Under the pieces are notes generated by a model. It was not told the DNA's origin. It did not search any database and saw only the letters and a program-made list of their open reading frames with translations. A stretch of DNA of 64,000 nt. It comes from Enterococcus pingfangensis. Its GTDB lineage: Bacteria > Bacillota > Bacilli > Lactobacillales > Enterococcaceae. The stretch spans positions 62,001 to 126,000 of the forward strand of contig NZ_BJDP01000001.1 in the NCBI RefSeq assembly GCF_005405205.1. The letters are read 5' to 3'. Below are positions 37,733 through 48,767 of the stretch, piece by piece; the stretch's first letter is position 1; each line of letters opens with the position of its first letter. Both the position numbers and the translations under genes were made by a program.

Positions 37733-37987
37733 ATGTATTTTGTGAAAGTTTATGTAACGTATAAGGATTCTGTATTGGACCCGCAAGGAGAAGCAGTCAA
37801 AGGAGCTGTCCATCGTTTGGGCTATGATGAGATTGAGGATGTTCGAATCGGAAAATATTTTGAAATCAAAGTTGCTAAAAGCAATCGTCCAGTCGAAGTG
37901 ATGATCGAAGAAGTTTGTGACAAATTATTAGCCAACGTCAATATGGAAACGTATCGTTATGAAATTTCGACATTGGAGGAAGCCTAA
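37733..37987 (+). CDS. purS: FGAM synthase small subunit
   Basis: 84 residues. Forms the complex with PurQ and PurL in organisms with small PurL; it helps channel ammonia. The family start [22 protein letters not shown] and the alternating pattern [18 protein letters not shown] are clear. Its presence shows that the three-subunit Gram-positive FGAM synthase is used. Confidence 0.95.
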   Translation: MYFVKVYVTYKDSVLDPQGEAVKGAVHRLGYDEIEDVRIGKYFEIKVAKSNRPVEVMIEEVCDKLLANVNMETYRYEISTLEEA

Positions 37988-37988
37988 C

Positions 37989-38669
37989 ATGAAATTTGCA
38001 GTCATTGTGTTTCCTGGCTCAAATTGTGATTTAGATCTGTTTTGGGCAATGAAAGAAATCATGGGAGCGGAGTGCGAGTATGTTCGTTATGATGCAGACA
38101 GTCTTGAAGGATTTGACGGCGTCTTGTTACCCGGCGGATTTTCTTATGGCGATTACTTGCGTTGCGGAGCAATTGCTCGCTTTGCCAATATTATGGCTGA
38201 AGTTGTTCGTTTTGCCGAAGAAGGCAAGCCGGTTTTCGGCACTTGCAACGGTTTTCAAATTTTGACAGAAGCCGGTCTTTTGCCGGGTGCATTGCGGCGA
38301 AATGAGTCGCTGAAATTTATTAGTAAAATTACGCCATTGAAAGTTGTTAATAACCAAACGAAATTCACCTCTGAATACGATCCGGCTGAAGTAATCCAAA
38401 TTCCAGTCGCTCACGGCGAGGGAAATTATTATTGCGATGAACCAACTTTAGCGGAATTGAAAGCAAACAATCAAATCGTCTTTACTTATGAAGGCGAGAA
38501 TATCAATGGCAGTGTTGAAAATATCGCTGGAATCATAAACAAAGCGGGAAATGTCCTTGGAATGATGCCCCATCCCGAACGAGCAATGGAAGAATTGCTT
38601 GGTTCAGCCGATGGCAAAAAGTTCTTCGCGTCTATTTTAACTAATTTTGAAAAGGTGGCGGCAAACTAA
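37989..38669 (+). CDS. purQ: FGAM synthase glutamine amidotransferase subunit
   Basis: 226 residues. Class I glutamine amidotransferase. Nucleophile Cys is in [10 protein letters not shown] (about residue 86), and the His and Glu of the triad are in [10 protein letters not shown]. It supplies ammonia to PurL. Start ATG 37989 follows GGAGG; the earlier in-frame ATG in purS is not used. It shares one base with purL. Confidence 0.96.
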   Translation: MKFAVIVFPGSNCDLDLFWAMKEIMGAECEYVRYDADSLEGFDGVLLPGGFSYGDYLRCGAIARFANIMAEVVRFAEEGKPVFGTCNGFQILTEAGLLPGALRRNESLKFISKITPLKVVNNQTKFTSEYDPAEVIQIPVAHGEGNYYCDEPTLAELKANNQIVFTYEGENINGSVENIAGIINKAGNVLGMMPHPERAMEELLGSADGKKFFASILTNFEKVAAN

Positions 38670-40888
38670 TGATGAAATTGGAACCAACAGCTCAAGAGAT
38701 CAAAGATCAGCGTATTTATGCTGGATGGGGCTTGACCGATGAGGAATATCGTTTGATTTCAGAAGACATTCTTGGCCGCTTGCCGAATTACACCGAAACG
38801 GGTCTTTTCTCAGTTATGTGGAGTGAACATTGTTCTTATAAAAATTCGAAACCTGTTTTACGAAAATTTCCAACAGACGGACCGCAAGTTTTGCAGGGAC
38901 CAGGTGAAGGTGCTGGAATCGTGGATATCGGCGATGGTCAAGCGGTGGTTTTCAAAGCGGAAAGCCATAACCATCCTTCAGCGGTAGAACCTTACGAAGG
39001 TGCGGCAACCGGAGTCGGCGGGATCATTCGGGATATTTTCAGTATGGGTGCGCGCCCGATCGCATTATTAGACTCTTTGCGTTTTGGCGAATTAACTACT
39101 CCGCGGACAAAATATTTATTGGAAGAAATTGTTGCCGGAATCAGCGGGTACGGCAACTGTATCGGCATTCCAACTGTTGGTGGAGAAGTTGCGTTCGATC
39201 CTTGTTATGAGGGCAATCCTTTAGTAAACGCGATGTGTGTTGGCTTGATCGATCATAAAGATATCCAAAAAGGTCAAGCGAAAGGCGTCGGCAATTCGAT
39301 CATGTATGTCGGTGCTAAAACTGGACGCGATGGGATTCATGGCGCGACCTTTGCTTCTGAAGAATTCATTGAAGGGGAAGAGCAGCAACGCTCAGCAGTC
39401 CAAGTCGGCGATCCGTTCATGGAAAAATTATTACTGGAAGCGTGTTTGGAATTGATCTTAGATCATGCGGATATTTTAGTTGGGATTCAAGATATGGGTG
39501 CCGCTGGATTGGTTTCATCGAGTGCTGAGATGGCATCAAAAGCCGGCTCTGGGTTGAAACTTTATTTAGATGATGTTCCGCAACGAGAAACAAATATGAC
39601 GCCTTATGAAATGATGTTATCAGAATCACAAGAACGGATGTTGATCTGTGTTGAACAAGGACATGAAGCAGAAGTTATTGAACTATTTAAACGTTATGAG
39701 TTAGATGCGGTGACGATCGGTGAAGTAACCGATGACGGGATGTATCGCTTGTATCATTACGGCGAAGCGGTAGCGAACTTGCCGGTGGACGCGCTAGCAG
39801 AAGATGCGCCGGTCTATCAAAATGAAAAGCAGGAGCCTGATTGGATCAAAGAATTTGCTGAGTTAGCAGATTTTAAACCGAGCGTGACTGATCCTACTGA
39901 AGTATTGTTGGAGTTATTGCAGCAGCCAACAATCGCATCAAAAAAAATGATTTATGAAACTTATGATTCGCAAGTACGCACGAATACGGTTGTCCGTCCA
40001 GGAAGCGATGCCGCAGTACTGCGTGTTCGCGGAACAAATAAAGCGTTGGCAATGACGACTGATTGCAATGCACGATACTTGTACTTGAATCCTGAAATCG
40101 GCGGACAGATCGCTGTGGCTGAAGCGGCTCGCAATATTGTAGCATCTGGCGGGCAGCCGTTAGCAATCACAGATTGTTTGAACTATGGATCGCCAGAAAA
40201 ACCAGAAGGCTTTTGGGAATTATGGACTTCAGCCGACGGAATTGCAGAAGCATGTCGTGCGTTGAATACGCCAGTGATTTCTGGAAATGTCTCGATGTAC
40301 AATGAAACAAACGGCAAATCGATTTACCCAACACCGGTGATCGGAATGGTAGGTTTGATTGAAGAACTGGCACATATTACTACGCAAGATTTTAAACAAG
40401 CGGGCGATTTGATTTATGTAGTTGGTGAGACAAACGCTGATTTTAATGGAACCGAGATCCAAAAAATGCAAAAAGGTTTCATTGAAGGGAAACTGATGGC
40501 TTTTGATCTAACTGTCGAAAAAGCCAATCAAGAGCTAGTTCTTTCAGCAATCAGAGCAGGTTTGATTGAAAGTGCGCACGATTGTGCAGAAGGCGGCTTA
40601 GCAGTGGCAATCGCTGAATCAGCCTTCAATAATCTTTTAGGGGTTGAAGCAACCCTCCAACTGTCGGTTGAAAATCTTTTTGCAGAAACACAATCACGCT
40701 TTGTGTTGTCAGTAAAACCAGAAAATCAAGCAGCTTTCGAAGCTTTAGCGGGAGAAAAAGCGATCCAAATCGGAAAAGTCACAGCTAGCAACAAACTTAA
40801 ATTGACCGCTTCTGACGGCGAAATCGACGTAACCACGAAAAAGGCCAGAGAATTATGGGAGGAAGCCATTCCATGTCTAATGAAGTAA
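38669..40888 (+). CDS. purL: FGAM synthase large subunit
   Basis: 739 residues, the small-PurL size, without the glutaminase domain found in the large proteobacterial enzyme. PurM-like ATP-binding repeats are visible: [39 protein letters not shown], and later [23 protein letters not shown] and a second [16 protein letters not shown] 38669 overlaps the purQ stop by one base. purF overlaps its end by 16 bases. Confidence 0.96.
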   Translation: MMKLEPTAQEIKDQRIYAGWGLTDEEYRLISEDILGRLPNYTETGLFSVMWSEHCSYKNSKPVLRKFPTDGPQVLQGPGEGAGIVDIGDGQAVVFKAESHNHPSAVEPYEGAATGVGGIIRDIFSMGARPIALLDSLRFGELTTPRTKYLLEEIVAGISGYGNCIGIPTVGGEVAFDPCYEGNPLVNAMCVGLIDHKDIQKGQAKGVGNSIMYVGAKTGRDGIHGATFASEEFIEGEEQQRSAVQVGDPFMEKLLLEACLELILDHADILVGIQDMGAAGLVSSSAEMASKAGSGLKLYLDDVPQRETNMTPYEMMLSESQERMLICVEQGHEAEVIELFKRYELDAVTIGEVTDDGMYRLYHYGEAVANLPVDALAEDAPVYQNEKQEPDWIKEFAELADFKPSVTDPTEVLLELLQQPTIASKKMIYETYDSQVRTNTVVRPGSDAAVLRVRGTNKALAMTTDCNARYLYLNPEIGGQIAVAEAARNIVASGGQPLAITDCLNYGSPEKPEGFWELWTSADGIAEACRALNTPVISGNVSMYNETNGKSIYPTPVIGMVGLIEELAHITTQDFKQAGDLIYVVGETNADFNGTEIQKMQKGFIEGKLMAFDLTVEKANQELVLSAIRAGLIESAHDCAEGGLAVAIAESAFNNLLGVEATLQLSVENLFAETQSRFVLSVKPENQAAFEALAGEKAIQIGKVTASNKLKLTASDGEIDVTTKKARELWEEAIPCLMK

Positions 40889-42312
40889 AAAGTTTAAATG
40901 AAGAGTGTGGCATTTTTGGCATCTGGGGACACCCGGATGCCGCTCGAGTCACTTATTTTGGCTTACATAGCTTGCAGCATCGGGGGCAGGAAGGTGCTGG
41001 AATCGTTAGTAATGACAGCGGAAAATTGAATGGGACACGCGGTTTAGGCTTATTGTCTGAAGTTTTCAAAGATGAACGTCATTTGAATCAGCTGACCGGT
41101 CAAGCGGCAATCGGACATGTTCGGTATGCGACTGCTGGGACTGGCAGTGTCGATAATATCCAACCCTTCTTATTCAAATTTTATGATGGCGACTTTGCAT
41201 TGGCACACAACGGCAATTTGACAAATGCCAAAAGTTTACGCAAGGAATTGGAACAAAATGGCGCAATCTTCCATTCAAATTCTGATACAGAGATCTTGAT
41301 GCATTTGATCCGCCGCAGTCAAAAAGCGACGTTATGCGAGCGAATGAAAGAAGCGCTGAATACTGTAAAAGGTGGCTTTGCTTATTTAATGATGACAAAA
41401 GATTCAATGGTGGCGGCGCTTGATCCAAACGGGTTCCGACCATTATCGATTGGGCAAATGGTCAATGGTGCGTATGTCGTCGCATCGGAAACTTGTGCAC
41501 TAGAAGTTGTCGGCGCGACATTTATTCAAGACGTCAATCCTGGTGAAATCATCACCATCAATGACGAAGGATTAACGGTTGAGCAGTTCACAGAAGATAC
41601 ACAACATGCGATTTGTTCAATGGAATATATTTATTTTGCACGACCAGATTCAAATATTGCAGGAGTCAATGTCCACAGTGCCCGAAAAAATATGGGACGG
41701 ATTTTAGCACAAGAAGCAGAAATTGAAGCGGATATGGTCGTTGGTGTACCAAATTCCTCACTGTCGGCGGCTAGCGGCTACGCCGAAGAATCGGGTATCC
41801 CCTACGAGATGGGTTTAGTAAAAAATCAATATGTTGCTAGAACATTCATCCAACCAACTCAGGAATTACGCGAGCAAGGGGTTCGGATGAAACTTTCAGC
41901 GGTTCGCGGTGTCGTAGCGGGTAAGCGTGTCATTATGGTCGATGATTCGATCGTACGCGGGACGACAAGCCGTCGAATCGTAAATCTTTTAAAAGAGGCT
42001 GGAGCAAAAGAAGTCCATGTTCGAATCGCTTCACCGCCGTTACGTTATCCTTGTTTTTACGGCATCGATATCCAGACACGAAAAGAATTGATCGCAGCAA
42101 ACCATTCAGTTGAAGAAATTCGCGAAGTGATCGGTGCAGATTCATTATCGTTTTTAAGCGAGGATGGGTTGATCAATGCGATCGGTTTAAATTTCGATGC
42201 ACCTTATTCAGGCTTATGTATGGCATATTTTAATGGTGACTACCCAACGCCGCTATATGATTATGAGGCACATTATCAAGCAACTTTGAAAGAAAAAATG
42301 TCATTTTTGTAA
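40873..42312 (+). CDS. purF: Amidophosphoribosyltransferase
   Basis: 479 residues. First committed step of purine synthesis: PRPP plus glutamine to phosphoribosylamine. An 11-residue propeptide ([11 protein letters not shown]) precedes Cys12, the nucleophile after cleavage, as in Bacillus. The PRPP loop [18 protein letters not shown] is intact. The C-terminal half has the iron-sulfur cysteines' context ([11 protein letters not shown] and SGLCMAYF). ATG 40873 is 11 bases after GGGAGG, inside the end of purL. Confidence 0.95.
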   Translation: MSNEVKSLNEECGIFGIWGHPDAARVTYFGLHSLQHRGQEGAGIVSNDSGKLNGTRGLGLLSEVFKDERHLNQLTGQAAIGHVRYATAGTGSVDNIQPFLFKFYDGDFALAHNGNLTNAKSLRKELEQNGAIFHSNSDTEILMHLIRRSQKATLCERMKEALNTVKGGFAYLMMTKDSMVAALDPNGFRPLSIGQMVNGAYVVASETCALEVVGATFIQDVNPGEIITINDEGLTVEQFTEDTQHAICSMEYIYFARPDSNIAGVNVHSARKNMGRILAQEAEIEADMVVGVPNSSLSAASGYAEESGIPYEMGLVKNQYVARTFIQPTQELREQGVRMKLSAVRGVVAGKRVIMVDDSIVRGTTSRRIVNLLKEAGAKEVHVRIASPPLRYPCFYGIDIQTRKELIAANHSVEEIREVIGADSLSFLSEDGLINAIGLNFDAPYSGLCMAYFNGDYPTPLYDYEAHYQATLKEKMSFL

Positions 42313-42342
42313 AAATGAGCAGATCAAAAAGGAGAGAATCGA

Positions 42343-43386
42343 GTGGGAAATGCATATTCCAGAGCCGGTGTTGATGTAGAAGCGGGTTATGAAGTCGTTG
42401 AGCGAATCAAAAAACATGTAAAAAGAACCGAACGTTTAGGTGTGATGGGGGCGATTGGCGGTTTTGGCGGATGTTTTGATTTAAGTCAATTTAAGTTGAA
42501 AGAGCCCGTTTTAGTATCTGGAACAGATGGTGTCGGAACTAAATTAATGGTCGCAATCCAAGCGGATAAACACGAGACGATCGGGATCGATTGTGTAGCG
42601 ATGTGCGTCAATGACATCGTCGCGCAAGGGGCTGAACCTTTGTACTTTTTGGATTATATCGCGACAGGGAAAAACATACCAGCACGATTGGAACAAGTTG
42701 TCGCCGGGGTAGCAGAAGGCTGCGTGCAAGCTGGAGCTGCCTTGATCGGCGGAGAAACAGCAGAAATGCCGGGGATGTATGGAGAAGACGATTATGATCT
42801 AGCTGGTTTTACAGTCGGTATCGCTGAAAAAAGCCAAATGATCACTGGAGAAAAAATCAAGTCAGGTGATTTATTAATCGGGTTGCCTGCATCAGGGATC
42901 CATTCTAACGGTTATTCTTTGGTGCGTAAGATTTTCTTTGAAATGCATGATTTCTCAATCGATGAGAAATTACCAGAACTAGCCGGCGAACTAAGTGATG
43001 AGATTCTGACACCGACAAAAATCTATGTTGACGCAGTTTTACCATTGATCAAAAAAGAATTAGTCAACGGGATCGCCCATGTGACCGGGGGCGGTTTTGT
43101 TGAAAATCTGCCGCGGATGCTGCCGGCCGATTTAGCATGCGAGATCGAATTGGGCTCATGGCCGGTTTTGCCAATTTTTAATGCTTTAGCAAAGTATGGC
43201 GAAATCCCTGAAATGGAAATGTATGAAATCTTCAATATGGGGATCGGTATGGTACTGGCAGTTTCTCCAGAAAAGTTGGCTGATCTGCAAACGGATCTAA
43301 ACAAACGAGCCGAGCCTTCTTTTATTATCGGTAAAGTAACGGAAAAACAAGAAGCCGCAATCAGTTTTAAAGGAGCTGAGGAATGA
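42343..43386 (+). CDS. purM: AIR synthetase (phosphoribosylformylglycinamidine cyclo-ligase)
   Basis: 347 residues. Closes the imidazole ring using ATP. Family motifs: [37 protein letters not shown], and [13 protein letters not shown]. Start is GTG 42343, with AAGGAGAG upstream. Four-base overlap with purN (ATGA), so both are coupled. Confidence 0.96.
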   Translation: MGNAYSRAGVDVEAGYEVVERIKKHVKRTERLGVMGAIGGFGGCFDLSQFKLKEPVLVSGTDGVGTKLMVAIQADKHETIGIDCVAMCVNDIVAQGAEPLYFLDYIATGKNIPARLEQVVAGVAEGCVQAGAALIGGETAEMPGMYGEDDYDLAGFTVGIAEKSQMITGEKIKSGDLLIGLPASGIHSNGYSLVRKIFFEMHDFSIDEKLPELAGELSDEILTPTKIYVDAVLPLIKKELVNGIAHVTGGGFVENLPRMLPADLACEIELGSWPVLPIFNALAKYGEIPEMEMYEIFNMGIGMVLAVSPEKLADLQTDLNKRAEPSFIIGKVTEKQEAAISFKGAEE

Positions 43387-43955
43387 GAATAGCCATTCTA
43401 GCCTCAGGAAATGGATCGAACTTTGAAGTGATCGCCCAAGCGGTCAAAGAAAAGAAAATCGCTGCCGAAATCGTTCTATTATTTTCGGATCATCGCGATG
43501 CATATGTATTGGAGCGGGGGAAGAAATTTAAGATTGCTTGCGAAAGTTTTGAAGTAAAAGAATTTCCTGATAAAAAACAATATGAAACAGCCTTATTAGA
43601 TTTATTGAAACGATACGAAGTGGAGCTAGTAGTATTAGCGGGCTACATGCGGATCATCGGAGAAGACTTGCTTGCCGCTTATCCAAAGCGAATAATCAAT
43701 ATACATCCAGCATTACTGCCTGATTTTCCCGGTTTGCATGGGATTAAGGATGCGTATGAAGCCGGTGTGAAAGAAACTGGCGTGACGATCCATTATGTCG
43801 ACAGCGGTGTCGACACCGGTCCGATCATTGCTCAAAAAGCGGTGCAAATTGAAAAAACGGATAGTTTATTTGATTTAGAAACAAAGATCCATCAGGTGGA
43901 ACATCAATTGTATCCAAAAGTTCTGGCAAAAATCGTTGAAAATGAGCGACCTTAG
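43383..43955 (+). CDS. purN: GAR transformylase (formyl-THF dependent)
   Basis: 190 residues. Uses 10-formyl-THF to formylate GAR. Start [15 protein letters not shown] is the phosphate-binding loop, and [15 protein letters not shown] carries the catalytic Asn-His, with [10 protein letters not shown] carrying the Asp. A 110-base gap with a hairpin separates it from purH. Confidence 0.96.
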   Translation: MRIAILASGNGSNFEVIAQAVKEKKIAAEIVLLFSDHRDAYVLERGKKFKIACESFEVKEFPDKKQYETALLDLLKRYEVELVVLAGYMRIIGEDLLAAYPKRIINIHPALLPDFPGLHGIKDAYEAGVKETGVTIHYVDSGVDTGPIIAQKAVQIEKTDSLFDLETKIHQVEHQLYPKVLAKIVENERP

Positions 43956-43997
43956 CTAAAAAAGTATAGAAAATCTTTATTGTTAAAATTAAATCGA

Positions 43998-44018
43998 AAT
44001 CAGAACGGGATTCTGATT
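43998..44018 (+). other. Hairpin in purN-purH spacer
   Basis: Perfect stem AATCAGAA / TTCTGATT with a five-base loop and no T run. Not a terminator; may mark RNA processing or stability control within the operon. Confidence 0.4.
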
Positions 44019-44065
44019 AAGCTAGAAAGCACAGAAAAACTATATCATCAGACAGGAGAATCAAA

Positions 44066-45604
44066 ATGACAAGAGCGTTGATCAGTGTTTCAGACAAAAC
44101 GGGAGTTGTCGAATTTGTAAAAGGATTGGTTCAAGCAGGGATCGAAATCATTTCTACCGGCGGGACTAGAAAGGTTTTAACTGAAGCAGGGATCCCAACT
44201 TTGAGTATTGATGAAGTAACCGGTTTTCCAGAGATGATGGATGGTCGAGTGAAAACATTGCATCCTAAGATTCACGGCGGTTTGTTAGCGCGACGTGATT
44301 TGACAAGTCACATGACTGCTATGAAAGAACAAGACATCCAACCAATCGATTTCGTTTGTGTGAATCTATATCCTTTTAAAGAAACGATTGAAAAACCAGC
44401 AGTGACTGAAGCAGAAGCAATTGAAAATATTGATATCGGCGGACCGAGTATGCTGCGTTCGGCAGCTAAAAATTTCGCTTCCGTAACAGTCGTTGTTGAT
44501 CCGAAAGATTATGCTCTTGTATTAGCAGAAGCAAAAAATGAGCAAGGAACGTCATTAGCCACGCGTAAACAGTTAGCGGCAAAAGTTTTTCGTCATACGG
44601 CGGCTTATGATGCGCTGATTGCGGATTATTTGACTAAGCAGACAGCTGACAGCGAGCCAGAAAAATTGACTCTGACTTATGATTTGAAGCAACCGTTGCG
44701 TTATGGTGAAAATAGCCATCAGACTGCCGCATTTTATCAAAATGCGTTGCCTGTTCCTTATTCAATCGCAAGTGCGCAACAACTACACGGCAAAGAGCTG
44801 TCTTATAACAATATCAAAGATGCCGATGCGGCACTTCGAATCATCAGAGAATTTACCGAACCGACTGTTGTCGCGTTGAAGCACATGAATCCTTGCGGAA
44901 TCGGCAGCGGCAAAACAATTTCAGAAGCGTACCGGTTTGCTTATGAAGCTGACCCAACATCGATTTTTGGCGGGATTTTAGTGGCTAATCGTGAGATTGA
45001 CCTGGCAACAGCGGAAGAGCTGCATAAATTATTTTTAGAAATTGTTATCGCACCAAGTTTCAGCAAAGAAGCGTTTGAAGTATTGTCGGGCAAGAAAAAC
45101 TTGCGGCTGTTGACGTTGGATTTTAGCGAACAGGTAAATGAAAATAACCAGCCTGAAGTGGTCGCTGTTTTAGGCGGACTATTGGTTCAAGATCAAGATA
45201 TCATTGAAGAAACACCGACAAAATGGGAAGTCGCAACGGATCGTCAACCAACTGAAAGTGAATTAAAGGCCTTAGCGTTTGCTTGGAAGGCAGTCAAACA
45301 CGTGAAATCCAATGCGATTGTTGTTGCCAACGAACATCAAACAGTTGGTGTTGGTGCGGGTCAAATGAATCGTGTCGGTTCAGTCAAATTAGCTTTGGAA
45401 GCCGCGAAAGGCCGAATGGATGGTGCCGTTTTAGCCAGCGATGCCTATTTCCCAATGGACGACAGCGTCGAATATGCTGCTCAGCATGGAATCAAAGCAA
45501 TTGTTCAGCCGGGTGGAAGTATCAGAGACAAAGATTCGATCGCAATGGCAAATAAATACGGTGTGACGATGGTCTTTACAGGTGTTCGTCATTTCAGACA
45601 TTAA
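44066..45604 (+). CDS. purH: Bifunctional AICAR transformylase / IMP cyclohydrolase
   Basis: 512 residues. The last two steps to IMP. The N-terminal cyclohydrolase (MGS-like) domain is about 1-190 ([24 protein letters not shown]); the transformylase domain follows with the conserved ALKHMNPCG region (Lys and His) near residue 272, and [14 protein letters not shown] near the end. ACAGGAG precedes the ATG, and purD lies 15 bases downstream. Confidence 0.97.
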   Translation: MTRALISVSDKTGVVEFVKGLVQAGIEIISTGGTRKVLTEAGIPTLSIDEVTGFPEMMDGRVKTLHPKIHGGLLARRDLTSHMTAMKEQDIQPIDFVCVNLYPFKETIEKPAVTEAEAIENIDIGGPSMLRSAAKNFASVTVVVDPKDYALVLAEAKNEQGTSLATRKQLAAKVFRHTAAYDALIADYLTKQTADSEPEKLTLTYDLKQPLRYGENSHQTAAFYQNALPVPYSIASAQQLHGKELSYNNIKDADAALRIIREFTEPTVVALKHMNPCGIGSGKTISEAYRFAYEADPTSIFGGILVANREIDLATAEELHKLFLEIVIAPSFSKEAFEVLSGKKNLRLLTLDFSEQVNENNQPEVVAVLGGLLVQDQDIIEETPTKWEVATDRQPTESELKALAFAWKAVKHVKSNAIVVANEHQTVGVGAGQMNRVGSVKLALEAAKGRMDGAVLASDAYFPMDDSVEYAAQHGIKAIVQPGGSIRDKDSIAMANKYGVTMVFTGVRHFRH

Positions 45605-45619
45605 TTTGAGGAGGACTCC

Positions 45620-46873
45620 ATGAAATTATTGATTATTGGCAGCGGCGGTCGCGAACATGCCATCGCAAAAAAGCTGTTGGCTAGTACGAAAGTCCGCGCT
45701 GTTTTTTGTGCCAAAGGAAACGTTGGGATGAAAAAAGATGGGATACAATTAGTAGATATTTCTGAAGAGGATCATGGAGCGCTGATCTCTTTTGCTCAAC
45801 AAAATAAAATCGATTGGACTTTTGTCGGACCAGAGATTCCTTTGCTTAACGGAATTGTCGATGATTTTCAAGCGGCGGGTCTTAAAATCTTTGGGCCGAA
45901 CAAAGCGGCAGCCTGTATTGAAGGGTCTAAAGAATTTGCGAAAAAATTGATGGAAGACAACGACATTCCTACTGCTGATTACGAAGTGTTCACGGATTAT
46001 CAAGCTGCGTGTGCTTACGTAAAAGAAAAAGGTGCGCCGATTGTGATCAAAGCAGATGGGCTGGCGGCAGGTAAAGGGGTGACAGTTGCGTTGACTTTAG
46101 CTGAAGCGTTGCAAGCCTTGACGGAAATGATGGCTAATCATCGTTTCGGTAAAAGCGGCGATAAAGTTGTGGTGGAAGAATTTTTAAGCGGTGAAGAATT
46201 TTCGTTGCTCGCATTTGTGAATCGTGAAAAGGTCTATCCGATGGTAGTTGCCCAAGATCATAAACGGGCGTATGACGAGGATCTTGGACCAAATACTGGC
46301 GGAATGGGCGCATATTCTCCCGTACCGCAAATTTCAACAGAAATGGTCGAATCCGCTGTCGAAAAAATTCTAAAGCCGGCAGCGGCAGGAATGGTCAAAA
46401 ATCAAACGCCTTTTACAGGGATCCTTTATGCAGGTCTGATCGCAACTGCGAATGGACCGAAAGTAATCGAATTCAATGCGCGGTTTGGTGATCCGGAAAC
46501 GCAAGTTGTTTTGCCGCGCCTAACAAGTGATCTTGCCCAAATAATCGCTGACTTGTTAAATGATCAAGATCCTGAGTTGATTTGGAGTGATCAAGCTGCT
46601 GTCGGTGTCGTATTAGCAGCAGAAGGATATCCTGGTGATTATCAAAAAGGATTAGCTGTACCAAAATTTGGAGATCAGGCAACGATTCTTTATGCTGGAG
46701 TGGTCGATGATGATCAAGGCGTGATGCGTTCCTCTGGCGGACGTGTTCTTTTAGCAGCCGCAGAAGCCGCAACAATTGCAGAAGCTCAAAAACAGGTCTA
46801 TCAAGCATTGACGCAGGCTGATACAACCGGTTATTTTTATCGTAAAGATATTGGCGCAAAAGCTCAAAAATAA
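45620..46873 (+). CDS. purD: Phosphoribosylamine--glycine ligase
   Basis: 417 residues. ATP-grasp enzyme joining glycine to phosphoribosylamine. Signatures IIGSGGREHAIA at the start, IKADGLAAGKGV (ATP loop) and ARFGDPETQ (metal site) are intact. GAGGAG precedes the ATG. Last gene of the block; terminator follows. Confidence 0.97.
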   Translation: MKLLIIGSGGREHAIAKKLLASTKVRAVFCAKGNVGMKKDGIQLVDISEEDHGALISFAQQNKIDWTFVGPEIPLLNGIVDDFQAAGLKIFGPNKAAACIEGSKEFAKKLMEDNDIPTADYEVFTDYQAACAYVKEKGAPIVIKADGLAAGKGVTVALTLAEALQALTEMMANHRFGKSGDKVVVEEFLSGEEFSLLAFVNREKVYPMVVAQDHKRAYDEDLGPNTGGMGAYSPVPQISTEMVESAVEKILKPAAAGMVKNQTPFTGILYAGLIATANGPKVIEFNARFGDPETQVVLPRLTSDLAQIIADLLNDQDPELIWSDQAAVGVVLAAEGYPGDYQKGLAVPKFGDQATILYAGVVDDDQGVMRSSGGRVLLAAAEAATIAEAQKQVYQALTQADTTGYFYRKDIGAKAQK

Positions 46874-46878
46874 ACAGA

Positions 46879-46904
46879 AAAAACGGCCTTAGAGTCGTTT
46901 TTTT
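46879..46904 (+). terminator. Terminator after purD
   Basis: AAAACG(gc)CTTAGAG(t)CGTTTT stem with T run. Confidence 0.75.
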
Positions 46905-46929
46905 GTTGCCTCTAAGCAAGAGAATAAAA

Positions 46930-46958
46930 ATGACAGGTTTCATTAAAAGTGTTAGACT
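46930..46958 (+). promoter_or_regulatory. Promoter for the hypothetical gene at 47087
   Basis: ATGACA - 17 bases - TAGACT; leaves a leader of about 120 bases. Confidence 0.55.
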
Positions 46959-47086
46959 TAACATGAAGAAAACATTAGAAAGGAATGTGTCCTAGAAGAA
47001 AGAATAATTTGATTGTTATAGCGAAAGAAGATGAACGTTTATTAAAATCAATTTCATTTCAGAGCATAGCGAAAGAGGAGAGAATC

Positions 47087-47512
47087 ATGGAAAGGAAAGG
47101 ATCCAAGGTTGATGAAAAGCATGAATTGCAGGTGATTTTGGCAGAACTGCCTAATTCTCAATATTTAAAGATATTATTGGCTCAAATCATGCGGCATTAT
47201 GATCCTAAAATCAAGTATATTTTCCAAAAACAAACAGGTTGGCAGTTAGTAATTGAACAATACGATGGGTTGCTTTGCCGAATCAACATTCATAAAGAGT
47301 ATTTTTCTGTTATTATACCATTCCCGGATTTTGGCATAAGTTATCTCACACCAATGGTGAAAGTGATGTCGAATGAATTCAAAGAAAAATTTGAAACTGT
47401 TTCAAAAAATACACAACAAATCGAAATGAAAGTAATGAATGAAGAAGAAATGGAAGATGTTATCTTCTTAGTTAGTCTACAGGCTAAAAAATTAAGAAAA
47501 TTAGTAGTTTGA
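47087..47512 (+). CDS. Hypothetical protein, possibly DUF3788-like
   Basis: 141 residues from ATG 47087, which follows AGAGGAGAG; the frame is open to 46985 but without a better ribosome site. Soluble, basic, no signal peptide. The pattern WQLVIEQYDGLLCRINIHKEYFSVIIPF resembles the strand-rich core of DUF3788-type proteins, an uncertain match made by eye. The gene sits between purD and guaC and has its own promoter, so a purine role is not implied. The PurBox of guaC begins a few bases after its stop. Confidence 0.6.
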   Translation: MERKGSKVDEKHELQVILAELPNSQYLKILLAQIMRHYDPKIKYIFQKQTGWQLVIEQYDGLLCRINIHKEYFSVIIPFPDFGISYLTPMVKVMSNEFKEKFETVSKNTQQIEMKVMNEEEMEDVIFLVSLQAKKLRKLVV

Positions 47513-47517
47513 AACTT

Positions 47518-47534
47518 AATGTTCGTGTTTTAGA
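47518..47534 (-). promoter_or_regulatory. PurBox upstream of guaC (inverted orientation)
   Basis: The minus strand reads AAAACACGAACATT, the strong PurBox found at purE and purC. A second box is not clear. It lies 21 bases upstream of the guaC -35. Confidence 0.7.
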
Positions 47535-47554
47535 CCGTTTGTTTTAAAAATAGC

Positions 47555-47583
47555 TTGCTTTTTAACTGAATATGTTGTAAATT
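47555..47583 (+). promoter_or_regulatory. Promoter of guaC
   Basis: TTGCTT - 17 bases - TAAATT, directly before an inverted repeat. Confidence 0.6.
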
Positions 47584-47612
47584 ACATAGGGCGATAGCGC
47601 TCTATGTTTTTT
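47584..47612 (+). terminator. Inverted repeat at guaC transcription start, terminator-like
   Basis: ACATAGgGCG atag CGCtCTATGT followed by TTTTTT. It may end read-through transcripts from the upstream gene; because the guaC start site would fall inside the left arm, guaC's own RNA should escape it. Confidence 0.6.
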
Positions 47613-47634
47613 ATTTTATTCACTGGAGGCCATT

Positions 47635-48612
47635 ATGAAAGTATTTGATTATGAAGATATTCAGTTGATTCCTAATAAGTGTATCGTAAACAGTCGGTCA
47701 GAATGCGATACGACGGTTCAATTAGGCAAGTTTAGTTTTAAGATGCCGGTAGTACCAGCCAATATGCAAACGATTATTGATGAAACTATTGCAGAATTTT
47801 TGGCGGAGAATGGGTACTTTTATATTATGCATCGCTTTTATGAAGAAGAACGAATTCCCTTCATAAAGAAAATGCAGTCTCGTGGCTTGTTTACATCGAT
47901 CAGTGTTGGTGTAAAGGGTTATGAATATGACTTTGTTAAACAATTAGCCGAAGAGAAATTAAATCCTGATTTTATTACGATCGATATTGCCCATGGCCAT
48001 TCAGATCCAGTTATCAATATGATCAAGCATATCAAGAAATATTTACCTGAAACCTTCGTCATTGCCGGAAATGTCGGAACTCCTGAGGCAGTGCGTGAAT
48101 TGGAAAATGCCGGAGCCGATGCAACGAAGCTTGGGATTGGACCTGGGAAAGTCTGTATCACAAAAATCAAGACAGGATTTGGAACTGGCGGCTGGCAATT
48201 GGCAGCCTTAAGCTGGTGTGCCAAAGCCGCTCGTAAACCAATCATTGCAGATGGCGGAATCCGTACCCACGGTGATATCGCTAAATCAATCCGTTTTGGC
48301 GCAACGATGGTCATGATTGGATCGTTATTTGCCGGACACGAAGAATCACCGGGCGAAACAAAGGTGGAAGACGGTGTCGTTTACAAAGAATATTTTGGCA
48401 GTGCCTCTGAATTTCAAAAAGGCGAAAAGAAAAATGTCGAAGGCAAGAAAATTTGGATTCCTTATAAAGGTTTATTAAAAGATACATTGGTTGAAATGCA
48501 GCAAGATCTGCAATCAGCGATTTCATATGCTGGTGGAAAAGATTTAGAAGCCTTGCAAAAAGTTGATTACGTAGTTGTTAAAAATTCAATCTTTAATGGA
48601 GATACGATTTAG
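47635..48612 (+). CDS. guaC: GMP reductase
   Basis: 325 residues. NADPH-dependent conversion of GMP to IMP and ammonia, rebalancing purine pools. IMPDH/GMPR-family TIM barrel; catalytic Cys174 in [13 protein letters not shown]. There is no CBS domain, and length and the GPGKVC loop favour GuaC over IMP dehydrogenase. Start ATG follows ACTGGAGGCC. Placement after the pur operon and under a PurBox ties it to purine control. Confidence 0.94.
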   Translation: MKVFDYEDIQLIPNKCIVNSRSECDTTVQLGKFSFKMPVVPANMQTIIDETIAEFLAENGYFYIMHRFYEEERIPFIKKMQSRGLFTSISVGVKGYEYDFVKQLAEEKLNPDFITIDIAHGHSDPVINMIKHIKKYLPETFVIAGNVGTPEAVRELENAGADATKLGIGPGKVCITKIKTGFGTGGWQLAALSWCAKAARKPIIADGGIRTHGDIAKSIRFGATMVMIGSLFAGHEESPGETKVEDGVVYKEYFGSASEFQKGEKKNVEGKKIWIPYKGLLKDTLVEMQQDLQSAISYAGGKDLEALQKVDYVVVKNSIFNGDTI

Positions 48613-48637
48613 AGCGATTTTGATCGCTCTTTTTTTA
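48611..48637 (+). terminator. Intrinsic terminator after guaC
   Basis: Perfect stem AGAGCGAT / ATCGCTCT followed by seven Ts; it begins at the last bases of the stop codon. Confidence 0.9.
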
Positions 48638-48678
48638 TAGGGTCTATTCTGGAATCATTATATTAAGCAGCATTTTAT

Positions 48679-48699
48679 TTGGAAACTGACAATTTCCAA
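48679..48699. promoter_or_regulatory. Perfect inverted repeat upstream of MocR gene
   Basis: TTGGAAA - seven bases - TTTCCAA, nine bases ahead of the -35. Candidate operator for the MocR-type regulator or another factor. Confidence 0.5.
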
Positions 48700-48707
48700 C
48701 CGTTCTA

Positions 48708-48736
48708 TTGACAGATACAAATGATTGGAGTAGCGT
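48708..48736 (+). promoter_or_regulatory. Promoter of MocR-nitroreductase pair
   Basis: TTGACA (consensus -35) - 17 bases - TAGCGT (poor -10), suggesting an activated or weak promoter. Confidence 0.55.
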
Positions 48737-48767
48737 TAAATCATCCAATATTGAATGAGGAGATCTT

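Noticed and set aside
46473-46964. A 163-codon minus-strand frame over purD
   Set aside because: Leu/Gln-rich shadow of purD codons and its terminator; no ribosome site or recognisable domain.
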